Shown: positions 42,888-52,291, counted from the stretch's first letter. The stretch is DNA of 64,000 nucleotides from Ignavibacteria bacterium (GCA_015709655.1 CP054181.1:2166207-2230206); one strand, 5' to 3'. Notes: a model not told the origin generated them from the sequence alone. A program made the numbers and translations.

Positions 42888-44426
42888 TTGTTAATCCGGT
42901 TTTTGTGGATAGTTCTGGTATGTTGCTGTACAGCATACATGGTGACAGCGCAGGGAGCAGATTCTGCATCGGGTTTGCAGTATTATACCACAACAACAGT
43001 ATCAGACCGCATTGCCATACCACGTGTACTACGGCAGCGCGGCGGACTGGTTGTGCACGTGAATACAGAGTCATGCTCAGTGTGTATGCTAAACGTTCGG
43101 ACAGTTCTGAATCTGGCCGGCGATAACAGTCTTCCAACGGTAGTGTACGCACGAACAAGCTCGTATACGCAGTACGAGGAAATCAAGTCACAATTCCCGG
43201 ACGCAGAAGTTATTTATGATGAATTGGGAGCGTATGCACAGTTGCACCATGTCACCAACTATCCAGTGATTATGGTAGCAGATAAATACGGTAGTGTTCG
43301 CTACGTAGGCGTACCCGGCGGGACAAACACATTTGATATCCAGGCGTGCAGGACATCAATTGTGAGTCTTGCAACTGAAAAAGATCCATCAGAACCGTTT
43401 GTGCTTCCGGAGGTTACACCCATAGTGGATATATCACAGAGCGCCGGCAAGCGCCTATCCTCATATTCTGACATGAAGTATGCTTCTGATGCCGGTACTC
43501 TTGTAGTACTCAGCGATGAAGGCTATACTCTGTATGGGTATTCAGTTTTGACAGGAGCGAAACTGTTGTGGGAGAAACACCTTGATTCGGCAACCAACAT
43601 TCCAACGCTTCACCGGCCAATGTTGGTTGCCGTATCAAATAATGCTGATAGTATTCTCATCGCAGATCAGGATCTTATGACCAGCATCTGTTACGGATAT
43701 TGGTATACTCCGGCTACTGGGAATGCTACCGTCATTGGCCTGCCCGATGGTAGTATCACACGTACACTGCCAGGTATGGGATGGGATGATTCCACGAAAA
43801 CATTGTGGGTAGCAAGAAGACCGGCCTACTGGCCGTCCGATCCCGACACAGCGCAAACCAGCATCTTATGTGTCGCCAATGATGGTACGCCAAGTTATCA
43901 TGGTGGGTTTACAGATGGAGTATTGGCAAGCTACTGCCCCGGTTTTTATTGGGCCAGGGTTACCGAAACACCACACTACATGGTTGAACTGCAAAGTCTC
44001 TCGAAAACGATAAATGTTTATGACAGATCGTCGAAGAATTACACTACTGTGCACCTTGAGTACCCGCAGCGCCATTCGATTAATGCACTTGAAAGGATTA
44101 AGCACATAACACGAAACAGTTCAGTAGAAGCTGTCAAGGAAGCTGCAGATTCAATACAGCTTCTCTACCGTGTTATCGGTTCACGGAGCCGAGATGAGGT
44201 TTTGGTGTTTTCACGAACAACAAAGAATCACTACCCACAAATATCCCATTTACGCTCAGGAACGCATGTTGTCTGCGTATCCCGTCATGACGTACCCAGT
44301 GGTAAGTGTACTGGCTTCTGGTTCCTACCTGACGGAATTCGGCCCCAGGATTACGATGGAAACATACTGTATTGTACTGACTTTGAAGGGAAAGAACAAA
44401 AGATTGTAACGATTAGTCTGGAGTAA
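42888..44426 (+). CDS. secreted thioredoxin-like-fold protein
   Basis: 512 residues from TTG 42888, chosen because GAAGGGGG lies 8 nt upstream and a signal peptide follows (MLIRFLWIVLVCCCTAYMVTAQ). Residues about 40-150 look like a thioredoxin-type fold with a CxxC (TESCSVCML) and the cis-Pro-like segment 'NYPVIMVADKYGSVRYVG'. The larger C-terminal part looks like a beta-propeller or similar and is unassigned. The 3' 280 bp is duplicated upstream at 41518-41800. No T9SS domain seen. Function unknown; redox partnering with the nearby Cys-rich proteins is a guess. Confidence 0.65.
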   Translation: MLIRFLWIVLVCCCTAYMVTAQGADSASGLQYYTTTTVSDRIAIPRVLRQRGGLVVHVNTESCSVCMLNVRTVLNLAGDNSLPTVVYARTSSYTQYEEIKSQFPDAEVIYDELGAYAQLHHVTNYPVIMVADKYGSVRYVGVPGGTNTFDIQACRTSIVSLATEKDPSEPFVLPEVTPIVDISQSAGKRLSSYSDMKYASDAGTLVVLSDEGYTLYGYSVLTGAKLLWEKHLDSATNIPTLHRPMLVAVSNNADSILIADQDLMTSICYGYWYTPATGNATVIGLPDGSITRTLPGMGWDDSTKTLWVARRPAYWPSDPDTAQTSILCVANDGTPSYHGGFTDGVLASYCPGFYWARVTETPHYMVELQSLSKTINVYDRSSKNYTTVHLEYPQRHSINALERIKHITRNSSVEAVKEAADSIQLLYRVIGSRSRDEVLVFSRTTKNHYPQISHLRSGTHVVCVSRHDVPSGKCTGFWFLPDGIRPQDYDGNILYCTDFEGKEQKIVTISLE

Positions 44427-44594
44427 GTAGTCAGCTCCAGGGCGATGTGGATAATCTCACACACAGAGTCTGATGGTTTACTTCTTCTCTGTGGGGGGCT
44501 TTGGCCTCCAAGTTTGCTCATTATGGTTATCAACAGAATATTGAGACGTCTGATGCATTGGTGGCGGACCAGATTTGCACTATGGAGAGGGACC
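44427..44594. other. intergenic, no gene seen
   Basis: Spacer from the thioredoxin-like gene to R2 copy 4. Its first ~30 bp are shared with the duplicated end at 41769. Nothing else recognised. Confidence 0.4.
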
Positions 44595-44758
44595 GGGGTC
44601 ACACATCCCTCTTCGCCTCCCACTAAACATCAAAGCAAATGCTGTGGAATCCCTAATGACGTTTTATGTAGGCTGTGCAACGCAGCCGACCGGCCTGGTT
44701 GTATTGGTATGTGGTGAAGCACGGTGGGGAGCGGCGGTGGGGTTCAATTTGTGACCCC
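44595..44758 (-). repeat. dispersed element R2, short diverged inverted copy
   Basis: 164 bp bounded by a perfect 9-bp terminal inverted repeat (GGGGTCACA at 44595-44603, TGTGACCCC at 44750-44758). The interior aligns in reverse with R2 (GTAGGCTGTGCAACGCAGCC, then ACCGGCC, then GTGGTGAAGCACGGTGG) but lacks the GGGCCCGAAGGGCC hairpin. The terminal repeats give it a MITE-like appearance. Confidence 0.75.
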
Positions 44759-44830
44759 TTTATTTTCGTTGCACTCTCATCTGTGCCTGCATGCATTGAA
44801 CGTATTTATTCACCCTAAAATCTTAATACT

Positions 44831-47371
44831 ATGACGAAGCTCCAGTTTGTCGCATTGTCCGTGCTGATATCCATATCGGCCATGAGTCAGCCGGCTTCCT
44901 TTGAACCTCGCGGCATTGGAGGGGGTGGCTCCCTGTTTTTCCCTACAATCAATCCATACAACGACGACGAATTCTACGTAAGCTGCGACATGAGTGCAAT
45001 GTTCCACAGCAGCGATTTCGGTAAAAGCTATGATCAGGTCGATTTCAGAAAATTGCAGACGGCAGCACTGTCTACCTACGAATTCACCAATAATCCCAAC
45101 ATTGCCTATTGCAATTACAACGATGGCAATGGGTATTTCCCGACAAAAACTACGGATGGCGGAAAAAGCTGGAACGTACTCACGGCGTATGGTGTTAACG
45201 AATACGACGACGTTTACAGACTAAAAGCAAACCCGCACAATGCCAATCAACTGCTGGTTGGTTCTTACAATCACATATTTTTCTCAGGCGATGGCGGAGC
45301 AAGCTTCAAACTCATAAAACAGGCTGACGATAACGGTGCAGGGCTGATACTCGGAGGCGTTTTCTGGGACGGCAGCAATATTTACATAGGCACTAACGAC
45401 GGCATTATCGTATCCAACGATGGCGGAAACAGTTTTTCTGTCATGTCCGCAACCGGATTCCCGCCAGGCCACGTTTTATGGAGCTTTGCGGGAGCCAAAA
45501 AAGAAGATAGTTTACGTTTTGTCTGTATCACGGCGTCAAAAAACGATGTGTATAACGGTGTTATGCCATGGGATAATTACGAGTTCGCCAAAGCCGTCTG
45601 TGTGATGGATAATGCATCCGGCACCTGGTTGCCAAAATCTTCGGGAATCGACTTCAGTACCGACTTCATCATGTATGGGGCAATGGCACACAACGACATA
45701 AACACGATCTATCTGGGCGGAACCGACAATCTCACAGGCGGCCCCTTGGTAATGAAGTCTGAAGACGGAGGCACCAGTTGGAAGAAAATATTCAATACAC
45801 GGGGAAACCAGAACATCATCACCGGATGGGAAGGTGACGACGGAGACAAAAAGTGGTGGTGGAGTGAAAGTTGTTTCGGGCTTACGGTCGCACCGTTCAA
45901 CTCTTCGAAAGTGATGTTTGGGAATTTTAGCAACATTCAGTTGACATCAGACGGCGGAAACACCTGGCGTCAGGCCTACGTTGACCCGGCAGATGAGAAT
46001 CCGGCCGGCCAACCCACACCGAAACACAAAGCCTATCACAGCATCGGGCTCGAACCCACTACATGCTGGCAGATATTCTGGCAAACCGATTCTGTCATGA
46101 TGGGCTGCTACAGCGACATAGGCGGTATTAGAAGCACTGACGGCGGTGAAAGCTGGGGATTCCAGTATACCGGCTTCGCGGTTAATTCGGTGTACAGGAT
46201 GGTGAAGGATGAAGCAGGCACCATATTCGCTGCCTGTTCGGATGTACATGACATGTACCAGAGCACCCGGTTATCTGATGCACTGCTGGACGCCCATGAC
46301 AACGACGGTAAAATTGTCTATTCAACAGATAACGGGCAAAGCTGGGCAACGTTGCACCAGTTTAATCATCCGGTATTCTGGCTGGCTGTCGATCCGAACA
46401 ACACAAACACCATGTACGCATCGGTCATCCATACGGGCTCAGCAGCATTGCCATCCGAGGGTGGAATTTACAAGACGGAAAACCTGAATGCCATGGGTGA
46501 AACAAGCTGGACGAGATTGCCCGAACCTCCGCGAACTGAAGGACATCCGGCCTGCATCGAAGTACTGGAAGACGGGAGAGTGCTCTGTACCTATTCCGGC
46601 AGAAGGGACGACCAGGGGGCGTTCACGCCTTCGTCGGGTGTTTTCCTCTATGATCCGGCAAGCAATACCTGGTCTGACCGCAGCAGTACCGACATGTATT
46701 ACTGGACCAAGGACATCATCATTGACCCGAACGATGCCACGCAAAACACGTGGTACGTTTGCGTTTTCAGCGGATGGGGTGGGGCACCAAACGATCTGGG
46801 TGGACTCTACAAAACGACAGACAGAGGCTTGAACTGGACCAAGCTCACCGGAAGCAATTTCCACAGAGTAACTTCTCTGACATTCAATCCGATGAGGCCG
46901 AATGAAGCCTACCTTACTACTGAAACGCAAGGGCTTTGGATGTCTCAAACCATGGGCCAGGACATTCCGGACTGGAATCTTGTTGACAGTTATCCGTTCA
47001 GGCAACCGGAGAGGGTCTTCTTCAATCCATATAACGAGAAGGAATTGTGGGTAACCAGCTTTGGCAACGGCATCAAGGTCGGGTCTGTAGAAACGACATC
47101 TACAAGTGTGGCATGGATTCCCGACGTAAAGAATTTTAACATTATCCCTAATCCGGCAGAAAGCATGATTACCATTCGATATGAAAACAGTGATATCCGG
47201 GAAGGAATTACATTACGAATCGTCAATGCAGCAGGCATTCTCTGTAAAAACATTACCGTGACAACTGTTGAAACCAAAGCTGACGTTTCAGAATTAACGC
47301 CGGGCGTGTATTTCTGCGAATTGACCCAAGGGAACAAGGTGTTAGCCCGAGGGGAATTCATCAGGAAATAG
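44831..47371 (+). CDS. Asp-box beta-propeller (sortilin/GH74-like) protein, T9SS-sorted
   Basis: 846 residues with a signal peptide (MTKLQFVALSVLISISAMSQ). About nine Asp-box motifs are visible (FHSSDFGKSY, TKTTDGGKSW, FFSGDGGASF, IVSNDGGNSF, MKSEDGGTSW, QLTSDGGNTW, IRSTDGGESW, VYSTDNGQSW, YKTTDRGLNW), the layout of sortilin-type or GH74-like double propellers. A T9SS domain ends it (NIIPNPAESMITIRYENSD...GVYFCELTQG). Catalytic Asp residues of GH74 cannot be placed with confidence, so substrate and activity are open. Its motifs are far better preserved than in the other Asp-box genes here, which may mean a different origin. Confidence 0.87.
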   Translation: MTKLQFVALSVLISISAMSQPASFEPRGIGGGGSLFFPTINPYNDDEFYVSCDMSAMFHSSDFGKSYDQVDFRKLQTAALSTYEFTNNPNIAYCNYNDGNGYFPTKTTDGGKSWNVLTAYGVNEYDDVYRLKANPHNANQLLVGSYNHIFFSGDGGASFKLIKQADDNGAGLILGGVFWDGSNIYIGTNDGIIVSNDGGNSFSVMSATGFPPGHVLWSFAGAKKEDSLRFVCITASKNDVYNGVMPWDNYEFAKAVCVMDNASGTWLPKSSGIDFSTDFIMYGAMAHNDINTIYLGGTDNLTGGPLVMKSEDGGTSWKKIFNTRGNQNIITGWEGDDGDKKWWWSESCFGLTVAPFNSSKVMFGNFSNIQLTSDGGNTWRQAYVDPADENPAGQPTPKHKAYHSIGLEPTTCWQIFWQTDSVMMGCYSDIGGIRSTDGGESWGFQYTGFAVNSVYRMVKDEAGTIFAACSDVHDMYQSTRLSDALLDAHDNDGKIVYSTDNGQSWATLHQFNHPVFWLAVDPNNTNTMYASVIHTGSAALPSEGGIYKTENLNAMGETSWTRLPEPPRTEGHPACIEVLEDGRVLCTYSGRRDDQGAFTPSSGVFLYDPASNTWSDRSSTDMYYWTKDIIIDPNDATQNTWYVCVFSGWGGAPNDLGGLYKTTDRGLNWTKLTGSNFHRVTSLTFNPMRPNEAYLTTETQGLWMSQTMGQDIPDWNLVDSYPFRQPERVFFNPYNEKELWVTSFGNGIKVGSVETTSTSVAWIPDVKNFNIIPNPAESMITIRYENSDIREGITLRIVNAAGILCKNITVTTVETKADVSELTPGVYFCELTQGNKVLARGEFIRK

Positions 47372-47506
47372 TCAGAATTAAAGGAGTTTACTTTCCTTTA
47401 TCCCGGTAATGACGTTCCGGATCCTGACGGGCATCGAATATGACCGTCTCGAGATAACCTCCAGGAGCAGGAGCCACAGGGGTTTAATATGGGGAAAGGG
47501 GCTGGG

Positions 47507-47700
47507 GGCAACGTCACATTTCCCTATCACTCTCCCACTATACCTGAAAGCAATTGCTGTGGAATTCCTAATGGATTTATCGTAGGCTGCGCAACGCAGC
47601 CAACCGGCCGTGCTGTATGTGGTAGGTGGTGAAGCAAGATGGTGGCGGCGGTGGGGGAGGGGCCCGAAGGGCGTAAACTGTCCGCTTGGAAATTTGCCGA
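47507..47700 (-). repeat. dispersed element R2, diverged inverted copy
   Basis: Runs in reverse from ACGTCACATTTCCC through AGCAATTGCTGTGGAATT, the hairpin GGCTGCG-CAA-CGCAGCC and GTGGTGAAGCAAGATGGTGG to the hairpin GGCCC-GAA-GGGC. About 80% like copy 1. It lies just left of IS3 copy 2. Confidence 0.8.
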
Positions 47701-47783
47701 GGTTAGGCAGTGCAGAACGGGTGCGCGGGATGAGGTATGGTGGACGGAGTGCGGGGTGGTGTGGTCCTACAAAAATGGACACA

Positions 47784-48690
47784 TTAGTGTAGGTGTTTTT
47801 GATTACGAAAGTAGTTGTTTTCAAAGTCAACGGGGGTTGTATATCCAAGTGTTGAATGCAGTCGTCTGCGATTATAGATGTTCTCGATGTAGTGTGCTGC
47901 CTGACGCTTTAGGTGCTCGAGATCAACGAAGTTGATGTCGTTGAATTCTTCGGTCTTGAGCGTGGCAAAAAAGGATTCTACTGGTGCGTTGTCCCAGCAG
48001 TTTCCCTTGCGGCTCATGCTCTGCGTTGCTTTGCAGTAGTCAGTCAGAAACTGGCGGTAGCCAGCGGCAGCATACTGCGAACCGCGATCACTATGAATGA
48101 GCATGCCGGTGGCATAAGAACGGTTCTTCCAGGCCTTCCAGAGTGCCGTGATGGTGAGCTGTTGCGTGATCGTCTCTGACAGATGCCAGCCAATGATGCG
48201 ACGCGAGAACAAATCCATCACCACCGCCAAGTACACATAGCCACCGTTGGTCGGCACATAGGTGATGTCGGCTGCCCAGACGGTGTTCGGTGCCGTGACG
48301 GTAAAGTTGCGCTTGAGCCGGTTTTCGGCCACCGGGTGCTGATGCTGCGAATCGGTGGTCTGCACGGATGCGCGCCTGGGCGTGCGCTTGACACGGATGC
48401 CGTCTTCCCGCATCAGCCGGCGTACTTTGTGGCGGCCAGCCACGAGATTGCGTCGGTGGAGTTCCTCGATCATCCGGCGGCTGCCGATTGTATGCCTGGG
48501 TTCTCATCAATCGTGCGTATGGCAAGCACTAGCTCACGCTCATCGGCACTGTGCCGAGGTTCGGGGCGCTTCAACCAGGCATAGTAGCCGCTGGCACTCA
48601 CCTGCAGCACATGACACCGCAGGCGCACCGGCCAACAGTGCTGATGGTTTTGATAAACATGTATTTCAGTCCCTTCCCGGCGAAGCGGCA
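47784..48690 (-). pseudogene. transposase OrfB of IS3 copy 2, frameshifted
   Basis: The catalytic core (47784-48473) is intact from 'MIEELHRRNLVAGRHKVRRLMRED' to the C-terminus with D, D, E in place (ADITYVPT, HSDRG, APVESFFATLK). The first ~75 residues are in another frame because of one missing base at about 48500 and another near 48650. Function as written is doubtful, though both are short-run length differences. Confidence 0.85.
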
Positions 48691-48954
48691 AAGATCGACA
48701 TCGCTTTTTAAAATAGCCAGCTCCATTTCTGCACGCTCGGCGCGCCTGCGCAAGGCCCGTACTTCGGCGGCTAGCTCGTCAGGTGTCTTCTGTCCGGCAG
48801 CTGCTGCAGCTCCAAGCGTACGCTTCCAGTACGATAGTCGCTTGACGTCGATGCCAAGCTCACGGGCCACCGAGGCCAGCGTACGTCCCGCAGCTACCAT
48901 CTCCAGGGCGCGACGTTTAAATGTTTCATCATAAAAATGTGGTGCGTGTTTCAT
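48598..48954 (-). pseudogene. transposase OrfA of IS3 copy 2, fused to the orfB frame
   Basis: The same helix-turn-helix protein as 246-536 up to ELAILK. Two A are missing from the slippery run, so the frame continues directly into the normal OrfAB junction (SDVDLCRFAGKGLKYMFIK) before a further 1-base loss derails it (TISTVGRCACGVMCCR). Confidence 0.85.
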
Positions 48955-49022
48955 TGCTCTTTCCTAAGGTTTTGGGAAAATTACACCTTTTCCGTAGTGT
49001 CCACTTTTTCAGGACCACTCCA

Positions 49023-49282
49023 GGGAAATCAGTAGGGGAGGGTTTTAACCCAGCCCGAGAGTTTTTAACCCACCCACACGAATCAACGAAAAAAAAGATG
49101 AAAATTGAACGGTCAGTAGTATGTATGGGCGACCCCGTGTGGTCGCCCAGTCCCGCATGGTCGCCCACATGAAGTATCAAGTAAAATTACCATAATAATT
49201 TGCGGGCTGTCTCTTTCAGGCGCACGGCCGTGGCCCCACGTTCTGACCATTAAAAATCTAACAAATCTTATGATTCTGCCTC
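49023..49282. other. intergenic with isolated hairpin-repeat fragment
   Basis: No gene seen. Contains GTTTTAACCCA..AGTTTTTAACCCACCC duplicates near 49042-49075 and the hairpin-repeat fragment listed at 49127-49168. Confidence 0.45.
49127..49168 (-). repeat. isolated GGGCGACC hairpin-repeat fragment
   Basis: TGGGCGACCCCGTGTGG..GCCC is the reverse complement of the first hairpin of the 115-bp unit, followed by a second partial copy (GCATGGTCGCCCAC). The rest of the unit is missing. Confidence 0.7.
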
Positions 49283-49431
49283 CCCCTCCCCAAACGCGCT
49301 TGCGCGTTTGGGGAGGGGCCGGGGGGTGGGGGCGCTTGCGCGTTTGGGGAGGGGGCCGGGGGGTGGGGGCGCTTGCGCGTTTGGGGAGGGGGCCGGGGGG
49401 TGGGGGCGCTTGCGCGTTTGGGGGGGGCGGA
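49283..49431. repeat. G-rich 37-bp tandem repeat, four copies
   Basis: The unit is GCGCTTGCGCGTTTGGGG, then AGGGGGCCGGGGGGTGGGG, starting at 49296, 49332, 49369 and 49406 (period 36-37). Each has the palindrome AAACGCGC-TT-GCGCGTTT or its right half, plus runs of 4-6 G that could form quadruplexes. The array ends 50 bp before the AtuA-like gene start, so it may affect that gene's transcription. Confidence 0.9.
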
Positions 49432-49481
49432 CGGCCATCCCCATATTTCGTATTTTGCCATCCATTACTGTGAGTGTTACG

Positions 49482-49793
49482 ATGAAACTTCGTGAAATAG
49501 CACATGGCCGGTCAGGCGATAAGGGCGATGCAGCCAATTGTGGTGTGATAGCCTTTAAAGAGGAGTACTACCCCCACATTCGCGAACATGTTACCGCAGA
49601 ACGTGTTAAGCAGCACTTCGAAGGCATCTGCCTGGGCCCTGTAGAGCGGTACGAGCTGCCAAATTTGTGGGCATTGAATTTTGTGCTCCATAATACCCTG
49701 GGTGGAGGTGGTACGGTTAGCCTGAAGCTGGATGCGCAGGGGAAAACACTTGCCACCTACATGCTTGAAATGGAGATACCGGACTTCGGATGA
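49482..49793 (+). CDS. AtuA-like (ferredoxin-fold) domain protein
   Basis: 103 residues. ATG 49482 starts the family sequence 'KLREIAHGRSGDKGDAANCGVIA'; an open frame upstream is just the G-rich repeat. Other landmarks are 'ERYELPNLWALNFVLHNTLGGGG' and the end 'LEMEIPDFG'. This small domain also occurs fused at the C-terminus of AtuA, an acyclic-terpene utilisation protein; the stand-alone form has no established activity. The stop overlaps the next gene's ATG (ATGA). Confidence 0.85.
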   Translation: MKLREIAHGRSGDKGDAANCGVIAFKEEYYPHIREHVTAERVKQHFEGICLGPVERYELPNLWALNFVLHNTLGGGGTVSLKLDAQGKTLATYMLEMEIPDFG

Positions 49794-50443
49794 GACTGTG
49801 TTCCCGCCGGCTGCACTTTAGTTTGGTACTTTATTCCGTGCTGGTGGTGCTGTGTGCGGGGGGAATCGCATTGGCTCAGCCCCCTTCCCACACTTTACGA
49901 TTTAACCCGGAGGATACGGTGCTGGTTAATCTGAAAGATTATATTCCGGACTTGCTCACTGATGTTCGGTATGCAACGGTAAATAATTTTACTAAACAGA
50001 TCTTATACCCGAATGATACGCTACGCGCCCGACGTGTTGTGGCAGTCCGACTTGCACAGGTACAAAAGCAAGCCAGGAAGGATGGGTACCAAATCAAGGT
50101 GTTCGATGCCTACCGTCCGCTCAGCGTTCAAAAACTAATGTGGAGTATCGTGCCCGATGAACGCTATGTTGCCGATCCGGCAAAGGGGTCGCGCCATAAC
50201 CGGGGCTGCGCTGTGGATTTAACATTGTGCGACTCTTCCGGCGCCGAATTGGATATGGGGTCGGCCTACGATGAGTTTACCGAGCGCTCATCGATAACCT
50301 TTTTAGAGCTGCCTGACGAAACCCTGGCCAACCGCCGACGTTTGGCATCGTACATGCATGCCAACGGTTTTAGCGTTCTGCCTACTGAATGGTGGCATTT
50401 TGATGTCAATGGGTGGGAACAATTTGCAATTCTGGACGAGTAG
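49790..50443 (+). CDS. D-alanyl-D-alanine dipeptidase, VanX/DdpX type (M15D)
   Basis: 217 residues with a signal peptide (LHFSLVLYSVLVVLCAGGIALAQ). Zinc motifs of the M15 family are present: 'SRHNRGCAVDLTL' (SxHxxGxAxD, about 134-146) and 'PTEWWHFD' (about 200-207). 'FDAYRPLSVQKLMW' matches the family's YRP block. It hydrolyses D-Ala-D-Ala. With an exported form and no vanA/vanH nearby, recycling of wall peptides is more likely than glycopeptide resistance. Overlaps the AtuA-like gene by 4 nt. Confidence 0.92.
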   Translation: MRLCSRRLHFSLVLYSVLVVLCAGGIALAQPPSHTLRFNPEDTVLVNLKDYIPDLLTDVRYATVNNFTKQILYPNDTLRARRVVAVRLAQVQKQARKDGYQIKVFDAYRPLSVQKLMWSIVPDERYVADPAKGSRHNRGCAVDLTLCDSSGAELDMGSAYDEFTERSSITFLELPDETLANRRRLASYMHANGFSVLPTEWWHFDVNGWEQFAILDE

Positions 50444-50584
50444 TTGTGGTTCAGATAGGCCGGTAAGCAGTGATAGAAGCGTTTATTGTGTCTGATGATG
50501 TTTGCTGTTGTATGGTTGCCTGTTATCGTTTAGTTTGGTGTTTGGTAATTGGTTCGGTGACGTGCCACAGAAAATAATGAACAC

Positions 50585-51820
50585 ATGATTTTCCACATTG
50601 TTGGATGCGCACTGGTATCGGTTCTGCTTCCTGCACTGGTGGCGGTTGCACAGTCAGCCAATGAACTGTTGTACTTCAGCAACCAAACAGGACCGTTTCA
50701 GCTATACCAAGGTAAACCCGATGGAAGCAATCCTAAGCTTCTTATCAGGGAGCCAGGCTACAACTACTGGTGGGTGTATGCACATCCGAATTATACAAAA
50801 TTCATAACGTACAGATCTGATACTGCCACCGGTAAAAACCAAAATGACTATGAGAATGCAGAACTATGGCAGTACGATAGCAGCGGATCTGACCCGGTCC
50901 TCTTGATTGATAAAAAAACCCATCATTGGTCTGCCCACGGTGTTGCCAAGTATAGTCCGGATGGTCATAAACTTATCATGGCGGCCGTACCGGGAGGACA
51001 AGATTGGTGGTACGGGTTTGTAACGGATAGCGGCGGACATTACCCGAAACAGATCTCACGCTGGTGGATGATTGACCCTGCATGGTCACCCGATGGATCG
51101 AAAATTGTTTTCTGCGGTTTCCCCAATAACACGCCCACATTTGATTTAACAAAACTGGAACTCTTTGTAGCCGAATATGATCGGACTGCTGATACGATCC
51201 GAACACCAGTGCAAATCACCTCCGGGACCGGCAGAGTGCACGATCCGTGTTTTTCGCACAGGGGCGACAGGATAGCGTTTTCCGACGGGAACATGGCGTA
51301 CTCCGATGCAGATATCAAGGTAGTAGATATCACCGGAGATAATCTGACAACCCTGGTTGATGATAATGGCGCAAATGGCGGAAGTATCTTCTGGTCATGC
51401 GATGACGCCGAGATTTGGTATCACAACGTCACCCTCTTTGTGAACGACTTCCAGATCCGAAACGTTAATCTTGCAACAAGAGCAATCACGCATGTATTGA
51501 AAAACGTAAACAATGCATTTATTTCGGCACACATGCTGTGCGGATCCGTTGCTTCGGCTCAGGTTCCGGGAAGTAAACTGAACTCCGAGGTGCAACCCAA
51601 CCCATTTATGCAGCAAACTGAATTGCGGACAGATATTCCGCTATGGGATGCAACACTAACAGTTCATACGATGGTAGGGCAAACAGTACGGGAATTGCAT
51701 CATTTGAACGGTGAAGGTGTGGTCTTCCAGCGCGGTGAACTCCCCGCTGGGATGTATGTTGGCCAACTCAGTCAGAATAACCAGATTATTGCAATCGTTA
51801 AACTTTTCATTATTAACTGA
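50585..51820 (+). CDS. PD40/TolB-like beta-propeller protein, T9SS-sorted
   Basis: 411 residues. A signal peptide (MIFHIVGCALVSVLLPALVAVAQ) precedes WD40-like PD40 repeats ('LYQGKPDGSNPKLL', 'AKYSPDGHKLIMAAV', 'PAWSPDGSKIVFCGF', 'PCFSHRGDRIAFSDG'), which predict a TolB-type propeller. A T9SS domain covers the last ~75 residues (EVQPNPFMQQTELRTD...GMYVGQLSQNN). Probably a surface binding protein; ligand unknown. Confidence 0.88.
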   Translation: MIFHIVGCALVSVLLPALVAVAQSANELLYFSNQTGPFQLYQGKPDGSNPKLLIREPGYNYWWVYAHPNYTKFITYRSDTATGKNQNDYENAELWQYDSSGSDPVLLIDKKTHHWSAHGVAKYSPDGHKLIMAAVPGGQDWWYGFVTDSGGHYPKQISRWWMIDPAWSPDGSKIVFCGFPNNTPTFDLTKLELFVAEYDRTADTIRTPVQITSGTGRVHDPCFSHRGDRIAFSDGNMAYSDADIKVVDITGDNLTTLVDDNGANGGSIFWSCDDAEIWYHNVTLFVNDFQIRNVNLATRAITHVLKNVNNAFISAHMLCGSVASAQVPGSKLNSEVQPNPFMQQTELRTDIPLWDATLTVHTMVGQTVRELHHLNGEGVVFQRGELPAGMYVGQLSQNNQIIAIVKLFIIN

Positions 51821-51844
51821 GATAGTGGAGGGTAGCCAAGTCCC

Positions 51845-52291
51845 TTACGGTCGTGGAGCAAGTGGGGAGCCCAGACCGCAGGTGGATTCCAATGCAATCA
51901 TCACCGGACGCATCCAGTCTTTTACAATCTCATCGCCCCACTTTTTATCCCAGGTTTGTGTCACATCACTGCCATCCATCCGTGAGCTAACACTCCAAAC
52001 CTGAATCTCCACACTGTCAGTAAAATGTCTGATCCGCCACGTTCGGGTTAGGGCCGTGTACCGGTAGGCAACCTCGGTGATCGAGTCGCGAACCATCAGG
52101 ATCCCGCTTGCCGTGTCGGCTTCAATAATCTTGTAGCCGTTGTTTTCGAAAATGTTGATTGCTGAGCGCATGTACTCATTTTTCTCAACCGGACAACGCA
52201 TGTACATGGGCCGCGGACGCTCCAGGTAGTTGTAACAGCCTGCGGAGAGTAATCCAAGAACAAGAACTAAAAAAACACTTACAAACCTCAT
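51845..52291 (-). CDS. lipoprotein of unknown function
   Basis: 148 residues from ATG 52291; a longer frame to 52384 is less likely because the lipoprotein signal starts here (MRFVSVFLVLVLGLLSAGC, C19). The mature part is 'NYLERPRPMYMRCPVEKNEYMRS..NIFENNGYKIIEADTASGILMV', a fold common in small Bacteroidota lipoproteins. It diverges from rlmB with 51 nt between starts. Confidence 0.75.
   Translation of the reverse strand: MRFVSVFLVLVLGLLSAGCYNYLERPRPMYMRCPVEKNEYMRSAINIFENNGYKIIEADTASGILMVRDSITEVAYRYTALTRTWRIRHFTDSVEIQVWSVSSRMDGSDVTQTWDKKWGDEIVKDWMRPVMIALESTCGLGSPLAPRP

Larger units (their letters stand above)
47757..49022 (-). mobile_element. IS3-family insertion sequence, copy 2 (frame-broken)
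   Basis: 1266 bp, nearly identical to 178-1447 in the opposite orientation, with the same ends and a 3-bp flanking GGG (47754-47756, 49023-49025). Compared with copy 1 it lacks four bases: two from the A7 slippery run, one from an A5 run at the orfB start and one T in AACTCCAGG. The four missing bases explain the 4-bp length difference exactly. Confidence 0.93.

Noticed and set aside
49113-49537. Long proline/arginine-rich open frames across the G-rich repeat.
   Set aside because: They are translations of the 37-bp repeat; all frames stay open because of low complexity.
49790-50443. VanX-type dipeptidase as a sign of glycopeptide resistance.
   Set aside because: No vanA/B ligase or vanH dehydrogenase nearby, and the protein has an export signal; wall-peptide recycling is more plausible.
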